Below are positions 48,930 through 60,945 of a stretch of 64,000 bases of DNA, piece by piece (within the stretch, counting starts at the first letter, position 1; the number at the start of each line of letters is the position of its first letter). The notes beneath the pieces were generated by a model. The model had not been told where the DNA came from, ran no database searches, and was given only the letters and a program-made list of their open reading frames with translations. Origin of the DNA: Strigamia acuminata (taxonomy: Eukaryota; Arthropoda; Chilopoda; Geophilomorpha; Linotaeniidae); contig OX442314.1 of the NCBI GenBank assembly GCA_949358305.1, positions 57,793,369 through 57,857,368 of the forward strand. The letters are read 5' to 3'. The position numbers and the translations under genes are program-made.

Positions 48930-51703
48930 ACCGGAAAAAGAATGGGCATCAATTTGAGATCTACGCTGGCTCTTTATGTATGATTTCGGGATGATGTTGT
49001 ATGTTACTGGATTAGATCTAGCGCGATTTGCCTCCCTGTCGGCCTCATCGTTACCTCTGTGGTCCTGATGGGCACGTATCCAGCAGAGTTGGACGGGCTT
49101 GACTTCGTTAATGGTGATGAGTTTGTCATAGCACTGCCGTGCAATGCGGTTAGTCCCGCCTCCTGCCGCAATAAGGCCAACAGCCGAGAGGGAATCTGAT
49201 ATCACTTTAGAGATAGTATCATTCTGTTCCATTATCAAGTCCAGGGCCATATCGACGGAAAACCGAGCAGCGACCGTCCAGTGCGACCTCGTGGCGATGC
49301 ATAAAATCTCCGTTCTCTGCCAGGCAAACGAAGGCCGACCCGACCGAACCGTCCGCCTTTGAGCCGTCTGTATAGACAGACTGTGCACCTGGTCCCGGTA
49401 GTGCCGTCCAGTTTCTTTCCACGGTCAGTGTCGGGAAAGATGGGTGAAGTGTTTCGTTCGGTGGCACTCTTGTCTCCCAATCCAGTCCGGGATCTTCTAT
49501 GGTAGTGGCCTGGTGTAGGGCCAGCAGGAATGATGGCGGACAGTCTGCCAATACATTTAGTGCTCTGGCCGAGACCTTGTGGACTCCTGTTATTGATAAC
49601 AGAAAACTCCGGTCGGTGGCGTCTAGCCGTCTAACGGAATGTGAGAGGGCCGCTCTATGTCCCCAGACCTCTGCTTCATCGAGAATCATAGGTAGATTGT
49701 GATCCTTGCGCTTCTCACCAGGCCCCACCTTATGTCTGCCACCAGGAACAGACGGCATCCTATGGTTTCGACCTTTTTACGAACGTATTCCATGTGGGGT
49801 AACCACGTCAGATGGTCGTCAATGATTACTCCCAGATATTTCGCCGTTGGGGTAAATGTAATATTGTCGGGTCCCATTGCCAGACGAGGGGGACGACAGC
49901 CAGTCTTTTTGGTCCAATGGTCTGCTGTAGTCTTTTCCACCGAGAATGTCAGTCTGTTCAATTTCGCCCACCGCTCGATCTTAGTCCAGCATCTGTTCCA
50001 AAGGTCTTCTATGGGTCAATGAGTCCGCCGAGATAGCCACTAGGCTGTCATCAGCGAAGGCCTGCACAATTAGAGCCATTTCCTTCATATCCTCCATATC
50101 TGTCCACAGTGAAAACCAGTCGTCCATCAATATATTCTATAATGTTGGTGCCAGTGAAGAGCCTTGGGGACAACCAATATCTGTATCTGCTTGGCAGGGA
50201 CCTGAGGAGGCAACCCGCTGGTCCATCCCGCCATTTCCCGCTGCCATTAGCAGTCCCACAGCTAAATGAGCAACTTAAAAACCGAAGATTTTATTTTCAG
50301 AGTTGGCACAGTTGCTTTCGGCGATATAGTCGAACCAACTGAAATCTTGACCGGCGAGAAAGACCTTCAAAAATACAAAATAAATCAATAAAACAATTTT
50401 TCCTTTGCCGTGAAAACCCCTGCCCTGAATCCATATTGTACCTGGGATAAAACTCGCCCACGCTCCAGGAAGTAGACAAGTCTCCCATTGAGCAACTTGT
50501 CCAAAACCTTTCTCAAAACTGGCAAAAGACAGATCGGGCGGAAACGATTCCCCTTCTTGGGCAACCTCACCACTCTGGCTTGTTTCCAGCAGACCGGGAA
50601 AGTTTCCCGGTGGGGGCAGCCATTAAGCAGTCGCAGCCAGGGTTCGGCCAGTACCCCCAGAACTCGACCTAATGCCGCCGCCGGTATTCCGTCTCTGCCA
50701 GGTGCTTTATTAATGTTAATCGAGCCTATCACTCGTCCCCCAGTTCTCCCGACGTCAATGGGATATCATCTCTTATCCCGTAGGGCTCTAGCACTGAATC
50801 CCGAAGGATACTTTCGGCCGGGGAGTCCAACGCTTTATCGTCCACTGGAAAGTAGGTCTGAAGAAGGCGTGAGTGCAGATCTTGTTGGGATTCACCCAAA
50901 GCCGAGGTAAGGGTAATAGGCCCTCGGCAACGGTTCGTATGGATTCGATATGGAAGGGAGAAAGGGTTAGACGTTGAGTTTTCTCTGACAAAGGTATCCC
51001 ATGACGCGGCCTTGGCCAGGGATATGCGGTCTCTGTATTCTGTTTGAGCTTGGTTGTATTGCACGTACATCTCCTCCCGGTTTATCCCCCTGGCTCGCTG
51101 GTAAATTCGACGTAGTCGGCGTACTACACAACGGCGGGTCCATAAGTCGTGGTTCCACCATGGGCGAGACACCCGGTGTGGTGCTCGTCTTGGTGTGTTT
51201 GACTCGTAAGCTTGTAGTACTAGATCTTGGAACCCCGTGCAGGCTCTCTGAACTTTTGCCTCAGTATCCAGACATTGACTTATTAGGAGATCCCAATGGG
51301 TACTCAGATCTCTTTCAAATTGAGTCCAGTTAGCTCTCCTCCAGTTAATTGGTCATTTCTTGATGTGCAGGAGGTGCTGGCCGATCTCTGCCCCCGGGGG
51401 AAGGTAAACGGAGATCACACAGTAGAGACGATCATTCATTGCTAAGGACACCGCCACCAAGTTATCATCATTCAGGGCCGCTACACTTGTTATTAGCAAA
51501 TCGGGATTATTGATCCAGATTATAGTTTTGGTGGTAGTAGACCAGCCAAACTGACGGCACTGCAAGCCCATCTCGGTAGCCCCAATGTATGGCTCTTGGA
51601 TGAAGGCAATGTCAATGTTGTCTCTGAACATCAGACCTCTGGCCAGGGTCGTAGCAATTCGCCCCCTTCCCACGTTGATTTGCAAACACTTTAAAGCGAA
51701 CAC
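48930..51703 (-). pseudogene. LINE ORF2: endonuclease, RT, RNase H, broken
   Basis: Pieces in order: AP-endonuclease start at 51703 (LKCLQINVGRGRIATTLARG, IAFIQEPYIG); linker at 51172-50729 (SRPWWNHDLWTRRCVVRRLR); RT N-part at 50732-50385 (KAPGRDGIPAAAL, RPICLLPVLRK, QYGFRAG); GCPQGSSLAPTL near 50150 and the catalytic FADDSLV near 50055; a segment at 49961-49686 (AKYLGVIIDDHLTW); RNase H at about 49400-48990 (YTDGSKADGSVGSAFV, SDSLSAVGLI, CWIRAHQDHRGNDEAD). Each piece is in a different frame from its neighbour, and a stop follows GSSLAPTL. 50210-50400 does not match the RT pattern and may be an insertion. Confidence 0.82.
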
Positions 51704-51987
51704 GAGGTATAATCGACCTGCGATTGATAACTTCGTGCTCGCTCCATAAACACCGGGCAGTTGTAGTCATTGGCCATATGGCGATCCAAGTAGTTGGCTA
51801 CTCTATAAAATTCCTCTTGTCCCTTCTCCTCACAATGTTTCCTCACGATATTCACAAGATGCTATTTACCATTCGAAATGAACCATTTTAAGCTCTGTTC
51901 AAGTATTTTCCTTGTCCAACTGGATATTCCGGGATTAACAGACGCCGTTGCTAAAGAAAAGCAAAATAAATTATTTTATATTAAATT

Positions 51988-52470
51988 TTATATGTCTTGT
52001 AACCTTTTCTTGACGCAGTTAACACAGCTTGTCTCGTCGTTGCACTGGCTAATTTCGTGGTTTCCACCACAACGCATACAGGTTTTGGGTTGTCTACACG
52101 TCTTAGCGGTATGTCCGAACGCGTTGCAGTTATAGCAACGCGTGACATTAATTCTTTCTTCAAAGTAAACCTTCAAATGATTGTAGTACAGGGTTGTCGA
52201 CATAAGTTTCGCGAACAGTGGCGGAGGCACCTCAAAGGTAATGTTGCTTTTGGTCTTGTCTCTGCATAGTCTGCGAGTGACAAATTTAAAACGCTCAGGT
52301 CTAGCGTCAGCTAACTTGTCCGGATTTTGTATGAGGAGGGTATTCACTACTGTCTGTTCATTATCCCTGTTATCGACTCCGGTCGCCGTGATCATCAGAT
52401 ATCTCTTCTCCGTGGTTTTTAGTTTGTCCTTAGGTTTGTTGTCCCTGATGCCCTTGCTATCTGTGTCCAC
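51988..52470 (-). pseudogene. LINE ORF1 fragment with zinc knuckles
   Basis: 160 residues: a basic start (KPKDKLKTTEKRYLMITATG), an RRM-like or Gag-like middle, then CYNCNAFGHTAKTC (CX2CX4HX4C) and CMRCGGNHEISQC (CX2CX3HX4C), and the beginning of a third knuckle SCVNC before it goes out of frame. This arrangement is the ORF1 nucleic-acid chaperone of I/R1-type LINEs. Confidence 0.8.
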
Positions 52471-53109
52471 CGCACACGATAATCAAAGAACGAAACAATA
52501 ATAATTTCCTCTGCGTGTGTGACATTAAATTTGAAATTTGCCATAAAGTTTCGCCATTTAAATTAGTTTTGGATTGCTAGATGGCGCCCCTTCCGCGTTG
52601 TTTGCGGAGTTAACTGATTTTTAGCGATTTGTTGGAAGCCATTGATACAATATTCTTTTAAAAATAAAGTAATGCTTTTTAGTATCTTGACGCAGCTATG
52701 TACGAGCATTTACGGCACGAGGTTCAAAACCTCACAGCCACTGATTGAAAGCAGAAGACCGTCAATAATCTAAAAAGAAAAAAAATTAATTAATTAAATT
52801 AAATTTGGTGTGAAAACAAAATGCTTACCATTACATCTATCGGGTTTGGACATCGTTCTGAGTTGGGGCATCCAATGCTGTACATGTCTAACGATCCCAG
52901 TGGCACATACGGATAATATCTCGCGCCAAAAAGCAGCCAATTGCACAAAATGAAATTAGAAATTAGAAAAAGAAGAAATTAGAAAATAGAAAAATAAGAA
53001 ATTAGAAAATAGAAAAAGAAGAAATTAGAAAATAGAAAAAGAAGAAATTAGAAAATAGAAAAAGAAGAAATACTCAGACCAACTTTTTTCAGAGCCCTGG
53101 AGATACACA

Positions 53110-53140
<31 letters not shown>

Positions 53141-53485
53141 TCGCATCTCTAGTGTCATCATTATCTTCATCTGGATTCTGGACCTAGAGTGGCATTTACC
53201 GATAAGTCTAAAACATCAAACAAAAACATAAAAATAAATAAATAAACAAAAAAGTCAAATTTTACTGTCGCTGTCGCTGGACAGGTCAAATTCTTCATTG
53301 TAGCCAGCGACGTTAAAGTAGCATTCTTTGCAGTGTTTAATCAATGTGCGCGTGTAGGTAGTTTATTTGAAGCCATTCCTGAAACTAGACTTGTAGCCAT
53401 TCATCTTCAATGGTCAGTCTTGTCTCCAAATTCGGACAATAGGAATTCTACCGGCTTCACAGGTGGGCGCTCGAACAAAGTGGTT
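52471..53485. other. Intergenic with two simple tandem repeats
   Basis: A 20-bp unit AGAAATTAGAAAATAGAAAA is repeated about five times at 52957-53070. A (GACGCC)n hexanucleotide run lies at about 53111-53142. No gene. Confidence 0.6.
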
Positions 53486-53767
53486 TTAGGAGCCTGACTC
53501 CCTTAGTAACTGTTTCAACTTCTTAATCGTGCGAAGTTCAGTGTTGAGGGCTTCGAGCAGCAGAACAATCTGTTTAATTTGTACTTCGGCCGAAGTTGGG
53601 ATTTCTAGCGGAAGTGGGTTCGGGACGCTAATCGCTAAAGCCTTATTTAGTGCTCGCTGAGTCGATGCGATTCGCCATTCAACGTGGGCGGGAGAATTTT
53701 TTCCTAAAAGGAATAACGGTGGTACGGGTTCTTCTAGCCGGTGCCCGCGCGATTGGTAGCCCGGTTA
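53486..53767 (-). pseudogene. Coding-like fragment ending in a leucine-rich helix
   Basis: An open frame of about 93 codons without start Met, too short and start-less for simple ORF calling: HRLEEPVPPLFLLGKNSPAH, then VEWRIASTQRALNKALAISV, then a helix VQIKQIVLLLEALNTELRTI ending KQLLRESGS before TAA at 53486. It overlaps the zinc-finger frame at 53734-54090 and is in another frame, so both may come from one gene split by a frameshift. Confidence 0.4.
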
Positions 53768-54090
53768 CAAGAATGACAAAAAGCCCATCTTCTGGCTCCG
53801 ACTGAGCGAGCGCTCATCACCATAATATTTCGTATCCCGTCCATCCAGGGGATGCTCCGAGGTCTCTTTTCCTCACCCTGACAATTAATACAGGCCATGG
53901 CGTGCTGACCTTCAACGATGCTCCCCAACCATCCACTTCCTGTGCAGAGCGGGCAGAACACAAATAGCTTTATGTCGAATGAGGGTGTTTGGTGATGGCA
54001 ACCTTGCTGAACGCATTTCAGTCGTCGATCGTCGTTTTTCCAATATCTCGGCTGGTGGAGGTGTGGATGAACTAGCGACCGGTTGCCATT
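53734..54090 (-). pseudogene. Cys-rich finger fragment similar to the Ty3-B third ORF
   Basis: Open for about 118 codons after a TAG at 54091; first Met only at 53961. It reads YWKNDDRRLKCVQQGCHH, then FCPLCTGSGW, about ten residues later CINCQGEE, and near the end FCHSCNR. The CPLCTGSG / CINCQGE pair matches CPVCLGSC / CENCLGEG of the Ty3-B third ORF in motif, spacing and order. After the finger, MDGIRNIMVMS sits where that ORF has LWFRHFMTVS. No LTR or pol borders it. Probably a relic of another element of that kind, or of a host gene from which the ORF was taken. Confidence 0.5.
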
Positions 54091-55181
54091 CTACCTTCTT
54101 AACCGAGGGCGTTGCTGAGGAAGAGGGTTCCGTCTGATCGCTATACTACTGCCTGTTGGGCGGCTGAGGCTCGTAGAAGCGGGGTTCAAACTCCCAATGT
54201 AATTCAGCATAATAATTCATTGCGTACACACACATCCACACAATCTGTACTTAATTTTTTCCTTTCATATTTTCTTTGACTTTTTTTGTGGGTTGCACTT
54301 CTATGTGCACTCTTCTTCCTGCACCCCTTTGCCCCTAGACTTTTCAGTGCCACTGAAGAGTTAAAAAATAGATTAATTTTAATTCTTTACCATTATTACT
54401 TACCGGTACCCTGAATATGCAAATTCTTAGCATCTGGTATTACACCTTTTACAAAATTTATGATGTCATCTGTGACAGTTCGATTTGCATGAGACAAATA
54501 ACTAAAAATAACATGTGAAGCAGATGAAATTGAAATGAAATTAATTTATTCAAAATCAGTAAATTAATCACAAACAAAATCAATGAAAAGAAACATATAT
54601 CACAAACTTGAAACATTTAGCTGCATTCAAAAAGTCTAAGTTAGGTGTGTTTTAAGATCACAAAGCAAAAACACAAACATAAAAAAACTTGAAACACTGT
54701 GCAAACAGCTCTTTTCTGTCTATTGTTTTAAGATTTAAAGAGATCCGTGCTTATAATTGTATCATGTCGAGCAACTGGAAACTCTGCCACCACCTTGCAG
54801 TATAGTTTCAATAACGGGCAGGTGCTCAAAACCAACTCTCTTAGTATTTCTCGTTACCGCATGAAATTCAAAACGCGTTTAATTTACATTCAAAACCAGC
54901 GGTTCATGATAAAGACTTAACCAAGGTTAAATTAACGTCGAGGCGTTGCTGAAAGCATTTTAAGGGCAAATATAATTCTTTGGATGTTTCAATACGGGCA
55001 CTGGTCATACAGTACAAGTGAGCTCAGGGAAGAATACGTCACGTATTTTTCTTTTCTTTTTTTAGTAAAATGACGTTTTAATTTCCTGTTATAAAGCAAG
55101 AAATCCGTATAAATCTAGCGAAAAAATAACTTAGATTTTTTTTTAATTTATTCTTTTGTTACTTAAATAAAATTAACTAAT
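54091..55181. other. Intergenic
   Basis: 54091-54200 has coding-like remnants on the minus strand (SDQTEPSSSATPSVKKVEWQ) in another frame, perhaps the N-terminal part of the finger gene. The remainder is AT-rich with no signal. Confidence 0.4.
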
Positions 55182-56652
55182 TCAATAAATTAATTGATAA
55201 GTAGACAACAACTTATCCATCTCATCGTCGCCAGACGTTTTTTGAAGTTGCGCGTATGAAAAGCAAAAATTCAAAAACCGGTTGATTATTGGTCGCCAAA
55301 TTTCGTCACTGACGCGAAGACAAGAACACACTGCGTATGCAAGAGAACGCATCTCTCTTTTAAAAATCGCCAACTCTTGTTCACAAGTGAAGGACACTTT
55401 AACCACCTTCTCCAACAAATCCCAATTCAATCCGTAGACGTGATCGATGACGATGTTATTCACAACACACATAGTTAAGACTCTTCGCTTGTTCTCGGCA
55501 TCGTGCAACAACAGTCGGATATTTTGCAAATCCTGTACGCAAATTTTTAAACCGACAAAAAACAATGAGAAATGATCTTCCAGAACTCGACTACAACAAT
55601 GAATTTTCAGTTCGGTCGGAGCGATCCTCAACAAATCCGTCAGACAGTCTTTGACCGCGACAACGTTGACACAGTTTTTCCAAGAACTCACTTTAACCAA
55701 CGCATTGAGTGTCAAGTGAAGTTCGTTACTCGTAAACCGTTTAATCAAGCGAGTGACTGTCGGCGTGAAAAACTGAACCTGCAGAAAATCGTACAAGAAG
55801 ATGACGCACAATCCGTGATTGGATATCGAATCAGCTTGTTGATCGTTGCATTGGGAGAGCAGAAAACTGACCTTGTAAATTCCAAAACGATTACCCCCGC
55901 CGTTGTTTGATCGTGACTTCGATCAAAGTATTGAGCAGACCTCCTGGCTGGAGGAATTCAAAAAGTAAATCATTTCTTTCGCTCTCTGTCATCAGTGGCC
56001 AGAAATACTCCAGCGCGCTCTGGTTAAGGTTTACCACGGACTTCACACACATGTCGGATTTGTTGGAGCTAATTTGATTCGAGTCAATTCCTAACAAATG
56101 TTCCTTCCAAAAGTGTCGCATTTCGGATTTTAAACGCCCGTCGTGCGGTTCGGTGCCTGCGAAAAGTCGTTTCAAGTCGTGCGAATGTTCGTTCCAAAGA
56201 TCTTGCACTCGATCTTGCAAACAAAACACGCAAGAAATGTCGAATTTTTGCTCCAGTGACAAATCTTGCGATTGCGAAAGAATTCGCGCCGATTGGGTTA
56301 TGTCCAGTCGTCCATTGACCTTCCAGCGGGTGCACTTTGTTATGCATTTCGCCAATTGAGGATTGAAAATGTGAAACACGTTGCATATTAAATAGACGAA
56401 CCAATTCCAGAGTTCCCTTCCGACGTGTTTGATAAAGAGGCGCAATGAAAGATTTAAATGGTTCGGAATGGTCAACGAAACGTTGATTTGGTTACAAATC
56501 TCAAGTTCTACTTTGGACCGATGTTTGATCAAAGTGTTTCCCGAAACCCAGTCGTCGTTATTTTCCGTTTGTAAGTAATTTTTCCATAAATTAATCGCAG
56601 TTTCGACCATCGCAATGTGCTGAAAACTCGGGACGTGTAAAGTTAATTGCAT
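55182..56652 (-). pseudogene. Helical-protein gene, copy 1, frameshifted
   Basis: Closely related over its whole length to the gene at 62549-64000. It starts MQLTLHVPSFQHIAMVETAI at 56652 and is intact to VTIKQRR near 55893. There the DNA lacks 14 bases present in copy 2 (which has GTTTTCTTCGTGATTTTCGA), and the frame shifts to a stop. The second half continues in its own frame from 55811 to 55182. The C-terminus here (QKTSGDDEMDKLLSTYQL) is probably the ancestral one, since copy 2 has a 4-base insertion near this end. Intronless. Confidence 0.8.
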
Positions 56653-57390
56653 GGTTAACGATTTAAAAGTGATTCGTCATCGATTATTTTCCTTATATCT
56701 TTCTTCTGGAGAATAAACGTTTCAGGTACGTAGTACGTACCGGTACTATAAGTAGTCGTTGGCGCTGAACGTTTAAAAGACGTAACGGGTTAATCAATTT
56801 TGATTACCGGTATTTTAAATAAATCAATAAAAAGATGTAGATGAAAAATATTTTGATTTTATTTGATGGCCATTAAAAATGCCATTGATTAAAATACTAA
56901 AAAATTATAAAAATATTCAAACAGAAATTCGTCCGGGCAGGGACTCGAACCCCGTTGATATTTGAAAGCTTTCGACAGATGCATCCTTGTGACGACATTT
57001 GAAAGCTATCATTTCAAATTGTGATTCGAGAGTCGTTTTTCTTCGATTTTTCTTTCTACATATTCCAAATTTTATTTTAATTTTTGCACCAATTATTTGA
57101 AGTATGAATTCTTTAAAATGGATGGACTCATCGCAAACGCAGAGATTTCTTCTATCCAGAGTAAGTATTCCTTGATTTTCATTTGTGAACCCCGTAGCAA
57201 CAATAATTGTGAATCGAGACAAAGCGAAGTCGTTCGTTCTTATCTCTGGCTCGGTGACGATGCGATGATTTTGCCTGAATTTGGACATCAAATCTGGTTT
57301 TCTCAAGGAATTTGTAATATTTTACCGCAATTTCACAGCTTTTTGACATTTTTATTGAAACTCATTTTATTTCTACTATGTTTGTAGTGT
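56653..57390. other. Intergenic, one tRNA-like B box
   Basis: On the minus strand near 56957-56936, GGGGTTCGAGTCCCTGCCC looks like a T-arm and acceptor half of a tRNA (pol III B box), but I cannot fold a full cloverleaf upstream of it. It may be a tRNA-derived SINE end. Nothing else recognised. Confidence 0.35.
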
Positions 57391-57398
57391 CGCTTTAG

Positions 57399-57602
57399 GG
57401 CAGAATGACGGTTTACGGGCGACTCACGACAAGTCGGCTCAAAGAAGTGGTTTGCATAAAAAAACCAGCAAGGTGAGGTTCGCGGGGGTCAAGGGGGGGC
57501 GCAGCCCCCCCTTGTTAGCCCTTCTTGGGGTTTTAATTAACTAAATTAAATTATTAAATTATAAACTTGATTTTCGGGTCGCCCGTAAACCGTCATTCTA
57601 CC
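57399..57602 (+). mobile_element. MITE-1 copy B, 204 bp, TSD CGCTTTAG
   Basis: Same terminal repeats as copy A (GGCAGAATGACGGTTTACGG and its inverse) and the same GC-rich central hairpin, in opposite orientation. Flanked by CGCTTTAG at 57391-57398 and 57603-57610. It differs from copy A by an 18-base changed segment after the left terminal repeat. Confidence 0.92.
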
Positions 57603-57610
57603 CGCTTTAG

Positions 57611-58149
57611 TGTTAGTGTTAGGATTTCCGTGTGATGTTGCCGAGTGAGTTTTGGCCTAGAAATCGTAGTAATCAAATGGACAAATTATCGAATACAAAT
57701 ACTCCTGCCCTTTCAAATTTATTTATTTAAAAATGAAAAAAATTTATTTTAAAATGTTGTCTTAATTTTCGTGTTTCAACTTTTCTAAATTTTTAATAAG
57801 CCTATAAACTTAATTTCAGTAATGTTTAACATTTACATTGAGTTTTCCCGTCCTAGCTCAGATTTGCCCTTTGTCGAAAAATTTTGTGGGCATTTATCCT
57901 ATTATCCTCAAATCTTTCGGTATTTTAACTACCCAATTGTTCATTTTGGTGACTTTAACAGTCTACACGATAAATTTTCGATTGGTTTGTAACAGATTTT
58001 CATTTGATGTTATATCTCACTTTCGCTGCTGATGCGGTATTGTGAGGGTTATTTCATTTTTTCAATATTGGAGTTTTGGTTTTGCCAAGTTATTTTGGCA
58101 AATTCTATGGAATATCGTAAGTTTGTGCCTCCGTACGTGTGCAGCATTT
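57611..58149. other. Intergenic AT-rich sequence
   Basis: No coding or repeat signal recognised. Confidence 0.4.
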
Positions 58150-58614
58150 ACTATACTCAGACTCACCATAAGAGACACACCACTAACACCAGTTCCTATT
58201 GGCCGAGCCCACAGGAAACTGTGGCCGAGCCTATTTACTCCTTAATGTTGCCTGTATTATTCTACCAGGAAAAGTAGGTTTGTTGTGATTGTAATTACTT
58301 TGATTATTTTCGGTGTTTGAAATGATGTAAATTGATTAATATGTAGTAATAAAATATTTTAAAAAGTCTGGAAGCAATGTTTTATGTTTTAACTTCAAAA
58401 TATATGATTGTTTAGTTCGTTAAATTTATCGGTTGCTTTCTCCAGCTGGTTGTTTTCAAATGTATTATTGATTGTTATGTCTGGACACAAAATGGCTTCC
58501 GTAACTCAAGCTTTTGTATTTTGGCCTACTTTTATGTAGCCCTACACCAGTGAATAGGCGGCCAATAGGAACTGGTGTTAGTGGTGTGTCTCTTATGGTG
58601 AGTCTGAGTATAGT
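58150..58614. mobile_element. MITE-like element with 56-bp inverted arms
   Basis: Arms 58150-58205 and 58559-58614 are inverted copies that read ACTATACTCAGACTCACCAT from either end. The 350-base middle has no ORF. A TA at both tips would suit a Tc1/mariner-type source, but the exact border is not certain. Confidence 0.75.
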
Positions 58615-58635
58615 TTGCACATTTTGTGTAATGAA

Positions 58636-58770
58636 ATGGTATTGTTAGACTGCATTCCAATTTATGAGTGTAGCATTTACCAGACACCACATTGTTTGTC
58701 CAGTATTGGTACTGTAAGACTGCATTCAAATCTAGGAGTGCAGCATTTTCCAAACTGCAGATAATGTGCA
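58636..58770. repeat. Distant relatives of the repeat R 5' unit
   Basis: Two copies of a unit GTTAGACTGCATTC ... GTGTAGCATTTACCAGA, about 60 bp apart, resembling the first 70 bases of repeat R at 8617 and 43361. Confidence 0.6.
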
Positions 58771-60445
58771 CAATAATGGACTAATGGTATAATACGAGAA
58801 TTTGTTATAATGCCAAAGTAGCCTTAACGACTGAATACAAATAAAGTAGCCAGTTTAGTAACCAATTGCACACGACTACCCTTTGCAATAACCTTACAAA
58901 CACGATTTAACATTGAATTGATCAAGGTTTAGCATGTGGCTAGTGAAATATCCTTTCACTTCACCAATGTGGTGCATTTCACGTCACCAACTGTTGAAAA
59001 TTGTGCCCCATCAGTATACACAGCAAGTAATTCTGACGTCTGGACGCCCTGTATCTGTCTATCACTGGTGTTAAAGTGTGGTTGACATTTTGATTTTCGT
59101 TTGATAGTGAAAGAAGCCAGTGTACAGTAGTGATCTAAAAATCTAAATTTACCAAAATGAAAAGAAATACTCTTGAAAATTTACAGGATTTCTACAAGTA
59201 TATAAATATGAAGGACTGTTGCAAATAAAAAAAAGCCCACAAATATTACCTAAGTCACCTTCTAAGTCCTCTGCTATGCTGTTGTGTAGACATAATAGTT
59301 GCGAACATACAGGATGCCAACTTTCTGGTATTGGGTATTGGGTTGGGTTCGACTCTGTGTAGATGAGTTTGGATTTAAATCACGTTGGGCATAGTCAGAA
59401 AAGGCTTTAATAACTTAGGCCCTAAAACGTCACGTTCTTTTCTGTTATGCTGTGGATTTTGAGTTGCAACTAACACTCACTTTATATCAATGGGTAATCA
59501 GGGCAAAACCCTGACAATTCAAAAGCATAACATTGTTCAATGTACAAATAATACCGTGTTTGTATGTAACAAAAAAAAGTAATAAGCCCACGTCTTTGGG
59601 CGGAATTGTCGGTTCCTTCAAAGACCAATTGCGAGTTTTAGGAAATATTTGAGGGAATAGCACGACACCACCAGAATGGAGTAAATCAAGGCCGTCTCGT
59701 TCTCTACGCTCTGATTTGCTTTAGAATACATATTGTTACTTGGTTTCTCAGCTATCTCAGCTATCGCAAAATTGCGACAATCCAGTTAAATCGTAATTGT
59801 TGGTCAAATCGATTATTCTGTTGCGATACGCTTCCCACAATTCGAACATTTCGACATGTGGGTCGTCATGCCACGGGTTGTGCCAAACATTATTCCAGTT
59901 GTGGTGCAAGATAAATTATATCATCCAGTGGTCTTGCAATCGGTTGATGAATTGGGTCACGGTAGTCATTAACTCTTGTCTCGCGTCCATTGTTTAAACG
60001 ATGAGTCGATGAGGCGAAAAATGAGAAAGAAAAAAAAATCTCAAAAAAAATCTCAAACTCATGTAACATGTTTACTTGTGTTTGGAAAGTGAAGAAGGAC
60101 TCGGGTTTAGTTGTTTTAAATTCCAATTCTCTTTTATTAATTCAAACCGGAAATTTTCAAATAGAAATATCCGAGGTTAGATCAAATTATACAGTTTTAC
60201 AAAGTTAAAGTCAGACAGTGGCTTACTGTCTGTGATTATTAAATTAAAACTTAATTCTATTGTTTTACATGACTGATTATTACTTAAACTTAAATAACTT
60301 ACACTATAAACAATTAACTCTTATATGACCAAAGTAAATTCAATAACCTAAGTAAATAGAGAGAGACTAGGGCCGTGCCTAAAACAAGCCGACACCAAGT
60401 GTTCTCCTAGCAAAACAAGCAAAGAACATTCAGGTTTGAAGTCTT
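58771..60445. other. Gene-poor AT-rich stretch
   Basis: No supported gene or mobile element seen. Short frames only. Confidence 0.4.
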
Positions 60446-60545
60446 GGAGAGAACTGGAGTGAACCGGAGAGAACCGGAGTGAACCGGAGTGAACTGGAGA
60501 GAACCGGAGAGAACCGGAGTGAACTGGAAAGAACCGGGGAGAACT
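60446..60545. repeat. 11-bp tandem repeat
   Basis: Units of the form GAACYGGAGWR repeated about nine times (GAACCGGAGAGAACCGGAGT). Chance open frames run through it. Confidence 0.85.
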
Positions 60546-60945
60546 ATATAGGAATATGAAAAAAAAAGAGAAACAGATAAATAAATTAAAAAAATATATA
60601 TTTTTTTTTTTGCAGAATAAAATAAAACGTATATTTACTAACTGAAGAAATGGTTTTTCACAATGAGAAAAAAATATATGCCATTTGGAATAATCTATAA
60701 ACAAACAATATGAGATAATGAGGTAAGCGGTGGTTGTTTATACTCAACAAAAGTTGCGTCACATTTTTGACAATTGAAAAAAAATAAAAAATAAAAAATC
60801 AAATCAAAACAAATCAAACAAACGAACAAACTAACAAACAAATGAAAGTGGGAATAGACCGCCTCCTCCTAATATTCAACCGAAAGATCGGAACCACCAA
60901 CCGCATCCTCGGTGCCTTCGTCGTCGTCGTTCTCTATCTCATCCA

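Larger units (their letters stand above)
48930..52470 (-). mobile_element. Decayed I/R1-type LINE with ORF1, EN, RT and RNase H
   Basis: A minus-strand non-LTR retrotransposon. ORF1 with CCHC knuckles is at 52470-51988 and ORF2 runs in pieces from 51703 to about 48930. Presence of an RNase H domain after RT puts it in the I superfamily (R1, LOA or I clades). ORF2 is broken by several frameshifts and at least one stop. Nothing remains of a 3' tail. Confidence 0.85.

Noticed and set aside
56930-57010. tRNA gene on the minus strand
   Set aside because: Only the T-arm half fits; D-arm, anticodon stem and 5' acceptor strand cannot be paired.
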